Origin: a bacterium
GTDB lineage: Bacteria > Bdellovibrionota > UBA2428
DNA length: 64,000 nucleotides
Assembly (NCBI GenBank): GCA_009991595.1
Contig: JAACVK010000021.1
Coordinates: forward strand, 100,048 to 164,047
Direction: 5' to 3'
A model generated the notes under the pieces. That model did not search any database. It worked only from the letters and a program-made list of their open reading frames with translations, and was not told where the DNA came from. Shown one piece after another: positions 19,246 through 29,161 of the stretch. The position numbers and the translations under genes were made by a program. The first letter of the stretch is position 1, and each line of letters opens with the position of its first letter.

Positions 19246-20415
19246 TTGTTGAGAAATTACCTAATGTCCTTTTTTGCAGATTCACATGGAGGTCTTTTGA
19301 AAAGAGTTGAAATTGCCAATTGCATCGAAGAATTAGTCGGGAACACCCCTCTCTTAAAGGTAAGAAGAAGCCACTTGAACCTTCCAACAGGACGATGGTT
19401 GAGTGAAATTCAAAAAGTTGAACCCCCAAAAGAACTCAAAAGCGACATTCTACTCAAGCTGGAATACCTGAATCCAGGCGGTTCGGTTAAAGATCGCATT
19501 GCCAGGAAAATTATAGACTCTGCAGAAGATCGTGGCGAAATCAAACCGGGAGCCACCATTGTAGAAGCCACTTCAGGAAACACCGGAGCGGGCTTAGCCA
19601 TGATTGCAGCCAGTCGTGGATACAATGCTATTTTATGCATGCCCGACAAGATGAGCTCTGAGAAGATTAATGCCCTCAGAGCTTACGGTGCGAAAGTTAT
19701 GATCTGCCCGACCAACGTTGAAGCAGAAGACCCTAGAAGTTATTACTCCGTTGCAAGACGGCTTGCTAAGGAAAGTCCGAATGGATTTTTGGCCAATCAA
19801 TATTTCAATAACGACAATCCACAATCCCACTACGAAACCACAGGACCTGAAATTTGGGAACAAACCCAAGGTCGCATCAAAGTTTTTGCCTGCGGCATTG
19901 GCACCGGTGGAACCATCTCTGGAACTGCGAAGTATCTCAAAGAAAAAAACCCCGAGATCAAGATTATTGCCATAGATCCAAAAGGAAGCGTTTACGCTGA
20001 GTGGATGAAGTCTGGAAACATTGACGGCTATCACTCCTATTTGGTCGAAGGCATAGGCGAAGACATGATTCCTGGAACTGTAACCCGAGACTTGATCGAT
20101 GAACTTGTCACCGTATGGGATGACGAATCGTTTAATGCCACGCGCGTGCTCTCGGAACGAGAAGGTGTTCTTGTTGGCGGAAGCTGTGGAAGTGCTTTCT
20201 TTGGAACTCTCCAATATTTGCAAATGCGTGAAGCTCAAGGCTCAGGACCACTCACTACAGTGTGCTTGTTGCCGGATAGCGGAACACGTTACTTGTCCAA
20301 AGTGTTTAATGAAACTTGGTTTGAAGAAAACTCTGTCCCCTCCACCTGGGGAGACTTCAACCCCAAAGGCGGCATTGAATACGTCGACGGATCAAAACCA
20401 GTTCCAGGTTTGTAG
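19246..20415 (+). CDS. Cysteine synthase / cystathionine beta-synthase family PLP enzyme
   Basis: 'ELVGNTPLLKV', 'LEYLNPGGSVKDRIA', 'EATSGNTGAGLAMIAA', 'GIGTGGTISGTAKYLKEKNPEIKIIAIDP'. The start could be 19264. Confidence 0.92.
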   Translation: MLRNYLMSFFADSHGGLLKRVEIANCIEELVGNTPLLKVRRSHLNLPTGRWLSEIQKVEPPKELKSDILLKLEYLNPGGSVKDRIARKIIDSAEDRGEIKPGATIVEATSGNTGAGLAMIAASRGYNAILCMPDKMSSEKINALRAYGAKVMICPTNVEAEDPRSYYSVARRLAKESPNGFLANQYFNNDNPQSHYETTGPEIWEQTQGRIKVFACGIGTGGTISGTAKYLKEKNPEIKIIAIDPKGSVYAEWMKSGNIDGYHSYLVEGIGEDMIPGTVTRDLIDELVTVWDDESFNATRVLSEREGVLVGGSCGSAFFGTLQYLQMREAQGSGPLTTVCLLPDSGTRYLSKVFNETWFEENSVPSTWGDFNPKGGIEYVDGSKPVPGL

Positions 20416-20515
20416 CGAGAAAGGCGCTAGGCGTCATTGCAGTATCACCAGCAGCAAGAGAGTTCTCCGTATTAGTCGAATCAAATTCTTCGGGAACGAA
20501 AGCAGTAAAAACGGG

Positions 20516-20551
20516 CGGTATCGCCCCTTGCTAGAAGCGATACCGTTTTTT
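20516..20551 (+). terminator. Rho-independent terminator
   Basis: CGGTATCGC (20516-20524) pairs with GCGATACCG (20537-20545), followed by TTTTTT. Confidence 0.8.
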
Positions 20552-20656
20552 AATTCTCATCTAACCAGTTCTAGACATACGTCTTTATATTAAAATTGTC
20601 ATTGCCCTTCCCGTGTGCCAAGAGGGGAAACCAGACTAATTTTAGAAGGAGTTCCT

Positions 20657-21154
20657 ATGAAAAAATATTTGTTAATTTTCTCAATAATGCTCGTGTCCTT
20701 TTCCACTATAGCCGAGTCTATTGTGCGAACAGAGGGTGACACCTATTTTGTAGAATGCACGGACCCGAATGCAACCCCCTTGAAACAGACAAAGCTAGAG
20801 CAAACTATTTTTGCTAATGTGGCTTCCTCACTATACAGCCACCAGGGCATGAAGTTGCTCCTTCCAGCACCAGGAACTTACACAACATTGCCACAAGAAG
20901 GTGTAGAGCAAAAAACTCTAGTTGTGAGTTATAATGGAGACCTACAAAGCAAAGAAATGCAGGCGACTCAATTTAAGATGTCTGTTTCCGCTGAAGAAAC
21001 TACTACCAACTTTAAGTTAGACTATTTGTATGAAATACATTTTGGTCGTAATTCCACATCTATCAAAACTTCTGGACGTTTAGAGGTCTTAAGTGACTCG
21101 CAGGAGAAAAATGCTGAGCAAGAAAACATTCACTGCGACTTCATAACTATTTAA
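20657..21154 (+). CDS. Secreted hypothetical protein
   Basis: AGAAGGAG ribosome-binding site then MKKYLLIFSIMLVSFSTIAES signal peptide. Confidence 0.75.
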   Translation: MKKYLLIFSIMLVSFSTIAESIVRTEGDTYFVECTDPNATPLKQTKLEQTIFANVASSLYSHQGMKLLLPAPGTYTTLPQEGVEQKTLVVSYNGDLQSKEMQATQFKMSVSAEETTTNFKLDYLYEIHFGRNSTSIKTSGRLEVLSDSQEKNAEQENIHCDFITI

Positions 21155-21219
21155 CAAATGCCTCGGCGGGCGTGGCGACCACAAACCCCGACCCGCTTAA
21201 GTTGTTTTATTAAAACGGC

Positions 21220-21261
21220 AAAGAGGAATCGATTCAAATGAAATCGATTCCTCTTTTTTTT
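21220..21261 (+). terminator. Rho-independent terminator
   Basis: aaagaggaatcgatt ... aatcgattcctcttttttttt hairpin plus T tract. Confidence 0.85.
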
Positions 21262-21450
21262 AGCATCGCTAAATTCTAGTTATAAAAGTTAAAGATTGGG
21301 TTTTTGGGAATCTATCCACCTGTCCCGGAATTGAACCTCGTAATATTTTGTATGTAACTCAGCACAACGGCCACAAAAAAAATCGAGTATAGACCACAGA
21401 CACTCTTTCAAAAAATAGCTAAGCAAAGACAAAGCGTTGATCTTGTTTAC

Positions 21451-21645
21451 ATGGAAGAGACGCTTGTTAAATTTCAAGAAAGCGCTGCTCGAAATCCAAA
21501 CCTTTTTAGCAAATATCCTATTTTCTCAGATTTAGAGTTCCAAAGCCACGCCCTCACTGAGAGCATCCCTCTCGCCCAAGAGGCCGCCAAAACACTCAGC
21601 CAATTGCCTGCCGATTCCTGCGAAGGAATCTTAGGCCGCTTTTAG
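21451..21645 (+). CDS. Small hypothetical protein (64 aa)
   Basis: Sole ORF in an otherwise empty interval. Its TAG stop merges into the left arm of the 21645-21736 hairpin. Confidence 0.45.
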   Translation: MEETLVKFQESAARNPNLFSKYPIFSDLEFQSHALTESIPLAQEAAKTLSQLPADSCEGILGRF

Positions 21646-21736
21646 GCGCCTAGCGACTTTTTCCATACCCCCCGCTACCTTTTTCCAGGCAGTTGGAAGA
21701 AGGTAGCGGGGGGTATGGAAAAAGTCGCTAGGCGCC
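21645..21736. repeat. Long hairpin repeat, copy 1 (42-bp stem, 8-nt loop)
   Basis: GGCGCCTAGCGACTTTTTCCATACCCCCCGCTACCTTTTTCC / GGAAGAAGGTAGCGGGGGGTATGGAAAAAGTCGCTAGGCGCC. Complementary except for one G.U-compatible position. Confidence 0.95.
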
Positions 21737-21808
21737 CTGTAAACAAAGTTGGCACTTTCTTAACAGAGATTTGATTTAGGAAGGCTTGTTTTAGAGCATA
21801 ATTGAAGA

Positions 21809-23407
21809 GTGAGAAGAATTTACTTATTGGTAGCTGCCAGCATCTTTGGAACCTCGGCTTATGCTCAGAACTCTGTATTGGGACACGCCGAGAATGCTAA
21901 CTTTGGTAACGTCAACAACTCTAGTTCTGCTGAAGCAGATTTGGCCAAAAGACAAGCCGCCCTTCAATACACTCAACAAATCAACGATATTAATAGTGGC
22001 TTCAACAACCAGATCGGGAGCCTGCAAACCCAGCTAGCTCAACAGCAAGTTCAAAAGAACCAGTGTGAAATCGATTATGCACAAGCCATTGGCGACGCCG
22101 AATCAAATGCGCAAGATCAAAAGTCAGGTGCTTTGAACGGACTCATGCAACAAGCCATGGGACCAACGGTTCAAGCATTGGGCGGCCTTCTTAACAAAGA
22201 AGACGAAAAACAAAAAGAGAACTTTGACATACAAGTTCAAAGCTTCAACTCACAAGTCGACTCTACATTTAGAGAATTTCAACTAGGTGGATCTGCCGCC
22301 TTTCACCACCCACCCTCTGGACTAAATGCAAACAACTACAATCAATTCAGAACAGCTTGTTCAAACCTACAATTATCAGAAACTGACCCACGAAGAGGCG
22401 ATATTAAAAAGGGACAGTGCGATCAAGCTGTCGCCAATCTTGAAAGCCAAAAGCTTGCACTCAACAACTTGGCTACTCAATTCAACGTGGATCAAAACGC
22501 CTCTTCCGACACAGCAGGGAAACTGCTTCAAGCAGCTATCCCAATCGGACTTGGTTTATACGGATACAACACAACTAAAAAAGGTGCCGAACAAGGTTTA
22601 GAAAGCACCAAGGAGGCCGCCGAATCTGCACGACAACAATGTAATGCCAACGCAGACATTGCCGTCAACGAAACGAAACGACAACTCTCTAGTTTAGAGG
22701 GGCAGAAGCAAGAAGCCTTGAAGGCAGCCTTAGCTTCAGCAAACCTTGCAAACGACGCTCTTAAAGCAGAGCTTGCTCAACAAGCACTCGAAGCAACTTA
22801 CGGACCTGACCCACAAGGCATAGTAGTAGATCCGTCCACACTTCCTAACAGCGATGGAGGGCTCAATGCTGCTCTTGCGGTTGGCCCAACTGTGGGAGAC
22901 CCGGAACTTCCAGGCAATGGATCAAACGGCCCACTGGGCTTTGCACAAAACTCTAACTCTGACGACAAAGCTGGCGCTGCAGGCGGCGGCGGTGGTGGCG
23001 GCGGTGGCGCCGGCGGCGGTGGTGGATCACCATGGACCTTCGGCTCTTCTTACGCAGGCTTTCCCGGTGGCGGTGGACTTCCAGAGCAACCAGACAAAGG
23101 AAAATTTAGCGGCACCGGTGGCGGTGGATTCGGTGGCGGCGGATTTGGTGGCTTTGACAGCGCCCAAGATGCTTTCAACAGCTTTGCTCAATGGGGCCAA
23201 GATTCTGGTCAAGGTAGAAGTCTTGCCGCAAGTGGTGATGGCGGAATGCTCGTCTTACTACAACGCGCTCGACTTAGGCTTTCAGCCCACGCTGCAGAGC
23301 TTTTAACGGATAACAACGCTCCCTTGTTGAGCCGTAGTGAAAAACAAGAAAAGGGTGATGCCAATCCAAAGTCAGCTCAAAGAGCAACGGCTTCTCGCCT
23401 ACGCTAA
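21809..23407 (+). CDS. Secreted hypothetical protein, coiled-coil-rich with Gly-rich tract
   Basis: Signal-like N-terminus MRRIYLLVAASIFGTSAYAQ. Gly-rich region 'AGGGGGGGGGAGGGGGSP'. Confidence 0.75.
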   Translation: MRRIYLLVAASIFGTSAYAQNSVLGHAENANFGNVNNSSSAEADLAKRQAALQYTQQINDINSGFNNQIGSLQTQLAQQQVQKNQCEIDYAQAIGDAESNAQDQKSGALNGLMQQAMGPTVQALGGLLNKEDEKQKENFDIQVQSFNSQVDSTFREFQLGGSAAFHHPPSGLNANNYNQFRTACSNLQLSETDPRRGDIKKGQCDQAVANLESQKLALNNLATQFNVDQNASSDTAGKLLQAAIPIGLGLYGYNTTKKGAEQGLESTKEAAESARQQCNANADIAVNETKRQLSSLEGQKQEALKAALASANLANDALKAELAQQALEATYGPDPQGIVVDPSTLPNSDGGLNAALAVGPTVGDPELPGNGSNGPLGFAQNSNSDDKAGAAGGGGGGGGGAGGGGGSPWTFGSSYAGFPGGGGLPEQPDKGKFSGTGGGGFGGGGFGGFDSAQDAFNSFAQWGQDSGQGRSLAASGDGGMLVLLQRARLRLSAHAAELLTDNNAPLLSRSEKQEKGDANPKSAQRATASRLR

Positions 23408-23802
23408 GGGTTTCTTCTTATAAAGACCGCTTGGAAGATACAATTTGCCTCGCCATCCTTATTCAGCAAAAACACCTTGTTACGAGCAGAGGGATCGCTT
23501 AGTTCCTTTGATTCATCCAGCTCAACTTCAACTCGAAAAGAGTCATTAACAAAAGTCATTCCAGAAAACTTTGAACTTAGTTCCTTGATCCTAAAGTCTG
23601 GTGACTTTTCTAAAAGAAAATCATCAATGGCTTTATACACAATACAATACAAAAACATTCCGTGAACAATCAACCCGGGAAGACCTCGTCCATCGGCGAC
23701 TTTTTCATCAAAATGTATAGGGTTATGATCCCCTGATATCCAGCCATATTGCATAAGTTCTGCACGACTTAATCCGCTACTTTCAAACAGACGAACTCTC
23801 AC
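23404..23802 (-). CDS. MaoC-like hot-dog dehydratase
   Basis: 'SGDHNPIHFDEKVADGRGLPGLIVHGMFLYCIV' hydratase 2 motif. Confidence 0.85.
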   Translation of the reverse strand: MRVRLFESSGLSRAELMQYGWISGDHNPIHFDEKVADGRGLPGLIVHGMFLYCIVYKAIDDFLLEKSPDFRIKELSSKFSGMTFVNDSFRVEVELDESKELSDPSARNKVFLLNKDGEANCIFQAVFIRRNP

Positions 23803-24227
23803 GACAAAGCCTCACGAACAAAAATCGTCCCACTGGTCCGAGCAATCAATTCTTCGTTACGAAAATACTCCGTTGTGATCTCGAGAGTCACAAAAGGGTT
23901 TGCCGAATTGAGCTTGGTTCTAACCTTTGTTACGGCCGGTCGAGTGACAATTTCATCACCCACAAAAATGGTTTTCATAAAATCAAAGGTCTGCGTGGTA
24001 TGAAGAAGGCGATCTAAATCAATATCCAAAACTTCAAATATTTTAAAATCCGCCTCTCTCAAACAGGCTATGAAAATGTCGGGCACAGTATCATCGTGCA
24101 CTTTTTCTTCAGAATAGCCCATCAGGCTTTTAAATTGCCTCACCCAAAGAGAGCTCACTTTAAATTTAAACTCTGGGTATCGACGCGAGCAGAGTTCCGG
24201 GGTTAAACAAGATAGTGGTGCGCTCAT
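23799..24227 (-). CDS. MaoC N-terminal-like (FAS1-type) dehydratase-domain protein
   Basis: 'FKVSSLWVRQFKSLMGYSEE..VPDIFIACLREADFKIFEVLDIDLDRLLHTTQTFDFMKTIFVGDEIVTRPAVTKV'. 4-nt overlap with the downstream MaoC gene suggests a two-subunit enzyme. Confidence 0.75.
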   Translation of the reverse strand: MSAPLSCLTPELCSRRYPEFKFKVSSLWVRQFKSLMGYSEEKVHDDTVPDIFIACLREADFKIFEVLDIDLDRLLHTTQTFDFMKTIFVGDEIVTRPAVTKVRTKLNSANPFVTLEITTEYFRNEELIARTSGTIFVREALS

Positions 24228-25123
24228 ATTGGAAACTTTTTTTTAGGTTATTTTTGCTGTTTTTACCAGTTCAGACCTGGGCAGAATTGCAGCCCGTCTA
24301 CAGCCCGCATGGCACCGAGCTCATTTACCCAGGAATACTCCAGAACACCACCACCTTGGGGCACTACGGCGTCGCACTAAACGGCAGAATCGGCACACAG
24401 CGCAATGATTCATCTGCCTTCGCCCTAGCCGGGTCTTTTCCGCTCAGTTTTCGATTTAAAGAAGATGATCGTAACTCTGGATGGGCTTTCGGTTTTGCAG
24501 CAGGCATCTCGGAATATGTATACGAACCACAGCTTTTACTTTCTCCAGGACTCTATTTCTGGGAATTTATGATTGGAAGAGGCTCTAACCACTCCGATCG
24601 CAACATTCGCACTGGATTACTAGGCTTCTTTGAAGTCACAATAAAAGACGAGCGCCCCAACACCAAAGGAGACCAAGCTAAAGTTCTCTCCGATCACAAC
24701 CGCATTGTTGAGGAACATCGATACAGCTTGAACTTTAGAATGGGAACAAGCTTCAGCCCTCTTGGTGATGGCCTCGTTCGGCAAAAAGCTGGAAGATTCT
24801 CTAGTAGTCTTTTTTTCAATGCTTCTCTACCTCTTCAAAACGATGAACTAAGGGGATCTATTCACTACCAAGGCCTATTCAAAACCTGGCGCAACCTTAT
24901 AACAATCTTTGATCTAGGAGTTTTTGGATCTTATTCAACAAACAGAACCCTAGATGAAGCAGACGATTTAAAGTCCCTCATATTTTGGGGTCCACGTTTG
25001 GAATATCGCTTTAGCAGACAATCTTTTTCACTCGGAGCTCAGTGGAAACACTTTCAGGGAGCTCGTGAACATCACTTCAAAGCTTTCCCCTCCATCAACA
25101 GCGTCTACCAGCTCGCCTTTTAG
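24215..25123 (+). CDS. Secreted/outer-membrane hypothetical protein
   Basis: GTG start and signal-like LFFRLFLLFLPVQTWAE. Beta-rich body with C-terminal aromatic residue 'VYQLAF'. Confidence 0.65.
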   Translation: MVRSYWKLFFRLFLLFLPVQTWAELQPVYSPHGTELIYPGILQNTTTLGHYGVALNGRIGTQRNDSSAFALAGSFPLSFRFKEDDRNSGWAFGFAAGISEYVYEPQLLLSPGLYFWEFMIGRGSNHSDRNIRTGLLGFFEVTIKDERPNTKGDQAKVLSDHNRIVEEHRYSLNFRMGTSFSPLGDGLVRQKAGRFSSSLFFNASLPLQNDELRGSIHYQGLFKTWRNLITIFDLGVFGSYSTNRTLDEADDLKSLIFWGPRLEYRFSRQSFSLGAQWKHFQGAREHHFKAFPSINSVYQLAF

Positions 25124-25127
25124 CTAA

Positions 25128-25222
25128 GGCGCCTAGCGACTTTTTCCATACCCCCTGCTACCTTTTTCCGTAATACTTTTGGAAAAAGGTAGCAGGGGGT
25201 ATGGAAAAAGTCGCTAGGCACC
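25128..25222. repeat. Long hairpin repeat, copy 2 (42-nt arms, 11-nt loop)
   Basis: GGCGCCTAGCGACTTTTTCCATACCCCCTGCTACCTTTTTCC / GGAAAAAGGTAGCAGGGGGTATGGAAAAAGTCGCTAGGCACC. Confidence 0.95.
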
Positions 25223-26724
25223 TACAAACCAACATTCAAAGGGTTAAATGGTTTCAATTGCAATTCGGCCGGATAATTCAATTCTTTTTGACGATTAACA
25301 ATCCTTTGATCCAACTTTCTGCGCATCGAGATAAGATCAACTAAAACTTGATCTTTGGTAGCCTGTGGAGAATAAATAAGAGCATTGATCTTGGCTTTTT
25401 CAGAAGACAAGCCCGTTGCATCCAGAGCATTGGTAAAAAAAGTAACAGCTTCAGATCCTAGCCCCTCTACGCGAATAATCCGAATCAACCCATCTAAAGA
25501 TAACAATAAACTCAACCTAAGAGAAACTTCAGCCAACAAGGCTGGCTTAACTTCATCAAAACTCTCAATGCTGGCTGCCAAAAACAAAACTAAGCACATT
25601 CTCTTCTGTTCCCAGCTTTGATTTTTTTCTTTTGCACATTCGGTATAAATTCGAGCAAACCTTAAATTCAGAAGCCTTAGGTATAAATAGCTAGACCCCT
25701 GAAGTTTAGTTGCAATATCATAGTAAGCTCGACTTTTAGACTCTCCACCCAAATTCTCTTTCTCTAATTCAATCAGAGCGGTTATTGAGTCATACTTTTC
25801 CAATGAATGTTGATAACGAGCAACCCTCATCACAGGATAAAACAACGCAGATAAAATGAGGAGCATTCCCAAGGGTTTGGACCAAATCGATTTAATTTTA
25901 AAGCGCCAATCCCCGAGGCGTTTCTCTAGACCTTCAAAAGAAAGTTTATAATTCAAAAAGAAAGCGCCCAGAACAACTAGTAAAAAGTAATACCAACGTG
26001 TTTTTAGGATCAATACAAATAAAAGGAAGTAATCTAAAGCCCCACCCAATTTAAGCAACTCGGCATCGGCCTCAAGTATGGGAGCAAGAGAAGAACGGCT
26101 CCAAAAATTAAGTATGAAAAATGAGAAAAGCAAACTCAGAAGCAAACTTCCTAGCGAAGAAACTCCAACGAAGTGTGTTTCGACTTTTTGCTCAGATTGT
26201 TTTTCTTCGGACTCGGGCTGCTTTTCTTTATTAAGCTTGGCCTCAATTTTGGATCGTTCAACACCGGAATCGGCCTGCTTAAGCGTGCTCTTAGTTTTTA
26301 ACGAAGCTTCCTCTTTGGATTTGCTTGGAAGCCCCTCGAGCATGGTTCTCTCTAAGAGCCTAGTTGCACCCTCATCCTCATCTACAAACGCAGTGTGCTC
26401 TTCATCAAAGCCCTGTAACCCCCAAGCCAAAACCAAGGGAACATCAGCCAACAAAAGACTTAATTCTGTGGGGGAAGGAGGAAAAACCTTCTTCTCAAAT
26501 GGAGCTTTTTCTACAAATGTTTTCGTTCCATGAGTCGACTTTAAGTCCCGGACGCTGACCTTGCGCCCATCCCAAGACACTTCAAGATGTTTTTTGCTCA
26601 CAGAGCGGCTCTCTAAAACGATGTCACAATCTTCACTTCGACCCAAGACAATCTTAGTCGCCCCACGAAGTTCAAGACGAAGGTCTCGCTGACCGATTCG
26701 AACTGTTAAATAAAGAACCCCCAC
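25222..26724 (-). CDS. FHA domain membrane protein
   Basis: FHA 'KIVLGRSEDCDIVLESRSVSKKHLEVSWDGRKVSVRDLKSTHGTKTFV', then hydrophobic segments 'LGSLLLSLLFSFFILNFW' and 'YYFLLVVLGAFFLNY'. Confidence 0.8.
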   Translation of the reverse strand: MGVLYLTVRIGQRDLRLELRGATKIVLGRSEDCDIVLESRSVSKKHLEVSWDGRKVSVRDLKSTHGTKTFVEKAPFEKKVFPPSPTELSLLLADVPLVLAWGLQGFDEEHTAFVDEDEGATRLLERTMLEGLPSKSKEEASLKTKSTLKQADSGVERSKIEAKLNKEKQPESEEKQSEQKVETHFVGVSSLGSLLLSLLFSFFILNFWSRSSLAPILEADAELLKLGGALDYFLLFVLILKTRWYYFLLVVLGAFFLNYKLSFEGLEKRLGDWRFKIKSIWSKPLGMLLILSALFYPVMRVARYQHSLEKYDSITALIELEKENLGGESKSRAYYDIATKLQGSSYLYLRLLNLRFARIYTECAKEKNQSWEQKRMCLVLFLAASIESFDEVKPALLAEVSLRLSLLLSLDGLIRIIRVEGLGSEAVTFFTNALDATGLSSEKAKINALIYSPQATKDQVLVDLISMRRKLDQRIVNRQKELNYPAELQLKPFNPLNVGL

Positions 26725-26819
26725 GCACTCAGTTTAACATAAAAAGAAAAAAGGTCTCTCAGCCCCAAGAAAAAGAGCCTTTGAGTCTCATGGCGAGCCC
26801 TATCCTATAAAAGGAGTGG

Positions 26820-26901
26820 ATTTTCGTCAGGACGAGGAGCAAGCAGCGACGTGTATTGAAAAATACACGAGCGCCCGAGCGACAAAGATCCTGGCGGAAA
26901 T
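26820..26901. repeat. Palindromic intergenic element with nested GAAA-tetraloop hairpin
   Basis: Outer arms ATTTTCGTCAGGA (26820-26832) / TCCTGGCGGAAAT (26889-26901), pairing with two G.U. Inner CGTGTATT-GAAA-AATACACG at 26850-26869. Confidence 0.75.
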
Positions 26902-26972
26902 AGGCCTTTGGGTTTCATATCCATGCGAGCATAGCTCTTACGGCACTCAACCTGTAAACACCTAAACGGTGT

Positions 26973-29087
26973 TTACTTACTCTCTTCGAGGCGTTTCTTT
27001 TGATAGGCCTTAACCATTTCGTCCTGAACGTTGCGAGGAACAGCAGCGTAACGAGCAAATTCCATACTGAATTCACCTTTACCCTGAGTTGCCGAACGCA
27101 AGTCAGTTGAATAACCAAACATTTCACTAAATGGAACTTCAGCTACACCTGTGAAATATTTATCTTCAGTGCCTGACTCCATGATCATTCCACGACGTTG
27201 GTTAAGCTGACCAATCACAGAACCTTGAAACTCTTCAGGGGCAGAAACTTCCACCTTCATGATAGGCTCCAAGATGGTTGGCTGTGCTTTACCATAAGAT
27301 TCTCGAACAGCAGCCATAGCCGCTAATCTAAAGGCCATTTCCGAAGAATCCACTGGGTGGTAAGAACCATCCGTGATTGTAAACTGAACGTTCACGACAG
27401 GAGCACCAATGAGCAAACCTTTTGTAAGCTGCTCTTTGAATCCCTTATCAACTGCTGGGATGTATTCTCTCGGAATAGATCCACCGACAATTTTATTGTC
27501 GAAAATATAGGTTTCATTGCTATCAGCTGGAATTGGTTCCATATAACCAACCACTTTCGCAAATTGTCCGGCACCACCTGTTTGCTTCTTGTGGGTGTAA
27601 TCCAATTCAGCACGGGCCTGAATCGTTTCCCTGTAAGCCACCTGAGGCTTACCAACTTCGACCTCAACACCAAATTCGCGAGCCATACGCTCGACGTAAA
27701 TCTCAAGGTGAAGCTCACCCATTCCAGAAATCAACGTATCGCTTGTTTCCTCGTCTCGAGAAACTCGGAAAGTCGGATCTTCTTTGGAAAAGCGGTTCAA
27801 TGCTTTTGAGAAGTTCACTTGGTTGTCACGGTTCTTAGGCTGAATTGCCAAAGAAATAACCGCTTCAGGCACGTGCATGGAGGTCATCGTGTAATCCACT
27901 TTACCGTCGGTAAAAGTATCACCAGAAGCACACTCCACACCGAACAAGGCTACGATGTCACCAGCGCGAGCTGATTCGACATCATGCATTTCATCTGCGT
28001 GCATTCGAACAATTCTTGGAACCTTAATCTTTTTGTTACCAGCATTAATATTGAAAATGAACTCGCCCTTGGCAAGAGTCCCTTGATAGACGCGCATAAA
28101 GGTCAACTGACCATAACGACCATCCTCAAGCTTAAAGGCCAAACCAACGAAAGGCTTAGAAGCATCAGATTCAACAATGACTTCTTTTTCTTCGTTCTTT
28201 TGATCAAGCGCCTTGTTTTCAACTTCATCAGGGCTTGGAAGATAACGACAAACAGCATCCAACAAAGGCTGAACGCCTTTGTTTTTAAAGGCCGTCCCCA
28301 CAAACACAGGAGTAAAGTTTAAAGATAAAGTCGCTGTTCGAATCGCATTTTTTAGCTCTTCTTCGCCCACTTCTTCTTCGTTCAAATACTTTTCAGCTAC
28401 AACGTCATCAAAATCACCTAGTGCAGCAATCAAATCTTGGCGCGCAGCCTTACACTTGTCCACCAACTCAGCTGGGCAGTCTTCGTAACGAATAATTTCG
28501 CCATGCTCGCCATCAAAATACATGGCCTTCATAGTAACCAAATCAACCATTCCCAAGAATTTGTCTTCTGCACCGATTGGATAGTTCACCATCCAAGCAT
28601 TGTGATTAAGTTTTTCACGAAGCATATCAACCACGCGGAAAGGGTTAGCTCCTGCGCGATCCATTTTATTAATAAAGGCCAAACGAGGAACACCATATCG
28701 TTTCATTTGACGATCTACAGTGATCGACTGAGATTGAACACCTGCAACCGAACACAAGACAAGAACAGCTCCATCAAGAACTCGCAATGCGCGCTCTACT
28801 TCGACCGTAAAATCCACGTGGCCCGGGGTGTCGATCAAGTTGATCGCATAATCCTTCCAGGTCAAATAAGTCGCAGCCGACTGAATCGTAATACCTTTTT
28901 CTTTTTCCAGCTCCATGAAGTCCATGGTGGCGCCAACGCCAGATTTTCCGCGAACCTCTTCAATTTTGTGAATTTTCCCACCATAAAAGAGAACTCGCTC
29001 AGACAAAGTTGTCTTACCCGAGTCAATATGCGCGGAAATACCAATATTACGAACGTGTTTGATGTCTGTTTCTTTTTCTTTGGCCAT
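26973..29087 (-). CDS. fusA: Translation elongation factor G
   Basis: '[60 protein letters not shown]', '[27 protein letters not shown]'. Confidence 0.97.
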   Translation of the reverse strand: MAKEKETDIKHVRNIGISAHIDSGKTTLSERVLFYGGKIHKIEEVRGKSGVGATMDFMELEKEKGITIQSAATYLTWKDYAINLIDTPGHVDFTVEVERALRVLDGAVLVLCSVAGVQSQSITVDRQMKRYGVPRLAFINKMDRAGANPFRVVDMLREKLNHNAWMVNYPIGAEDKFLGMVDLVTMKAMYFDGEHGEIIRYEDCPAELVDKCKAARQDLIAALGDFDDVVAEKYLNEEEVGEEELKNAIRTATLSLNFTPVFVGTAFKNKGVQPLLDAVCRYLPSPDEVENKALDQKNEEKEVIVESDASKPFVGLAFKLEDGRYGQLTFMRVYQGTLAKGEFIFNINAGNKKIKVPRIVRMHADEMHDVESARAGDIVALFGVECASGDTFTDGKVDYTMTSMHVPEAVISLAIQPKNRDNQVNFSKALNRFSKEDPTFRVSRDEETSDTLISGMGELHLEIYVERMAREFGVEVEVGKPQVAYRETIQARAELDYTHKKQTGGAGQFAKVVGYMEPIPADSNETYIFDNKIVGGSIPREYIPAVDKGFKEQLTKGLLIGAPVVNVQFTITDGSYHPVDSSEMAFRLAAMAAVRESYGKAQPTILEPIMKVEVSAPEEFQGSVIGQLNQRRGMIMESGTEDKYFTGVAEVPFSEMFGYSTDLRSATQGKGEFSMEFARYAAVPRNVQDEMVKAYQKKRLEESK

Positions 29088-29161
29088 AAGTCGTAGTTAA
29101 TTAGCCGAAAGATAGAGCTTATTCAAAGCCTTAATCAGAGAATAAACACACTATTTAAGGC

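Noticed and set aside
19633-20238. 201-aa minus-strand ORF opposite the cysteine-synthase-like gene
   Set aside because: Antisense shadow ORF of a highly conserved enzyme.
20416-20470. GGCGCTAGGCGTC after the cysteine synthase gene as a third hairpin-repeat copy
   Set aside because: Only ~10 bases resemble the arm end GTCGCTAGGCGCC and no opposite arm is present nearby.
22854-23306. ORF 22854..23306 + overlapping the Gly-rich gene
   Set aside because: Alternative frame of a GGC/GGT-rich repeat. The 21809..23407 frame has a signal peptide and continuous coding character.
27357-29096. Antisense ORFs across fusA (27357..27809 +, 28437..29096 +)
   Set aside because: fusA is unambiguous. The opposite-frame ORFs have no family resemblance and reflect codon bias.
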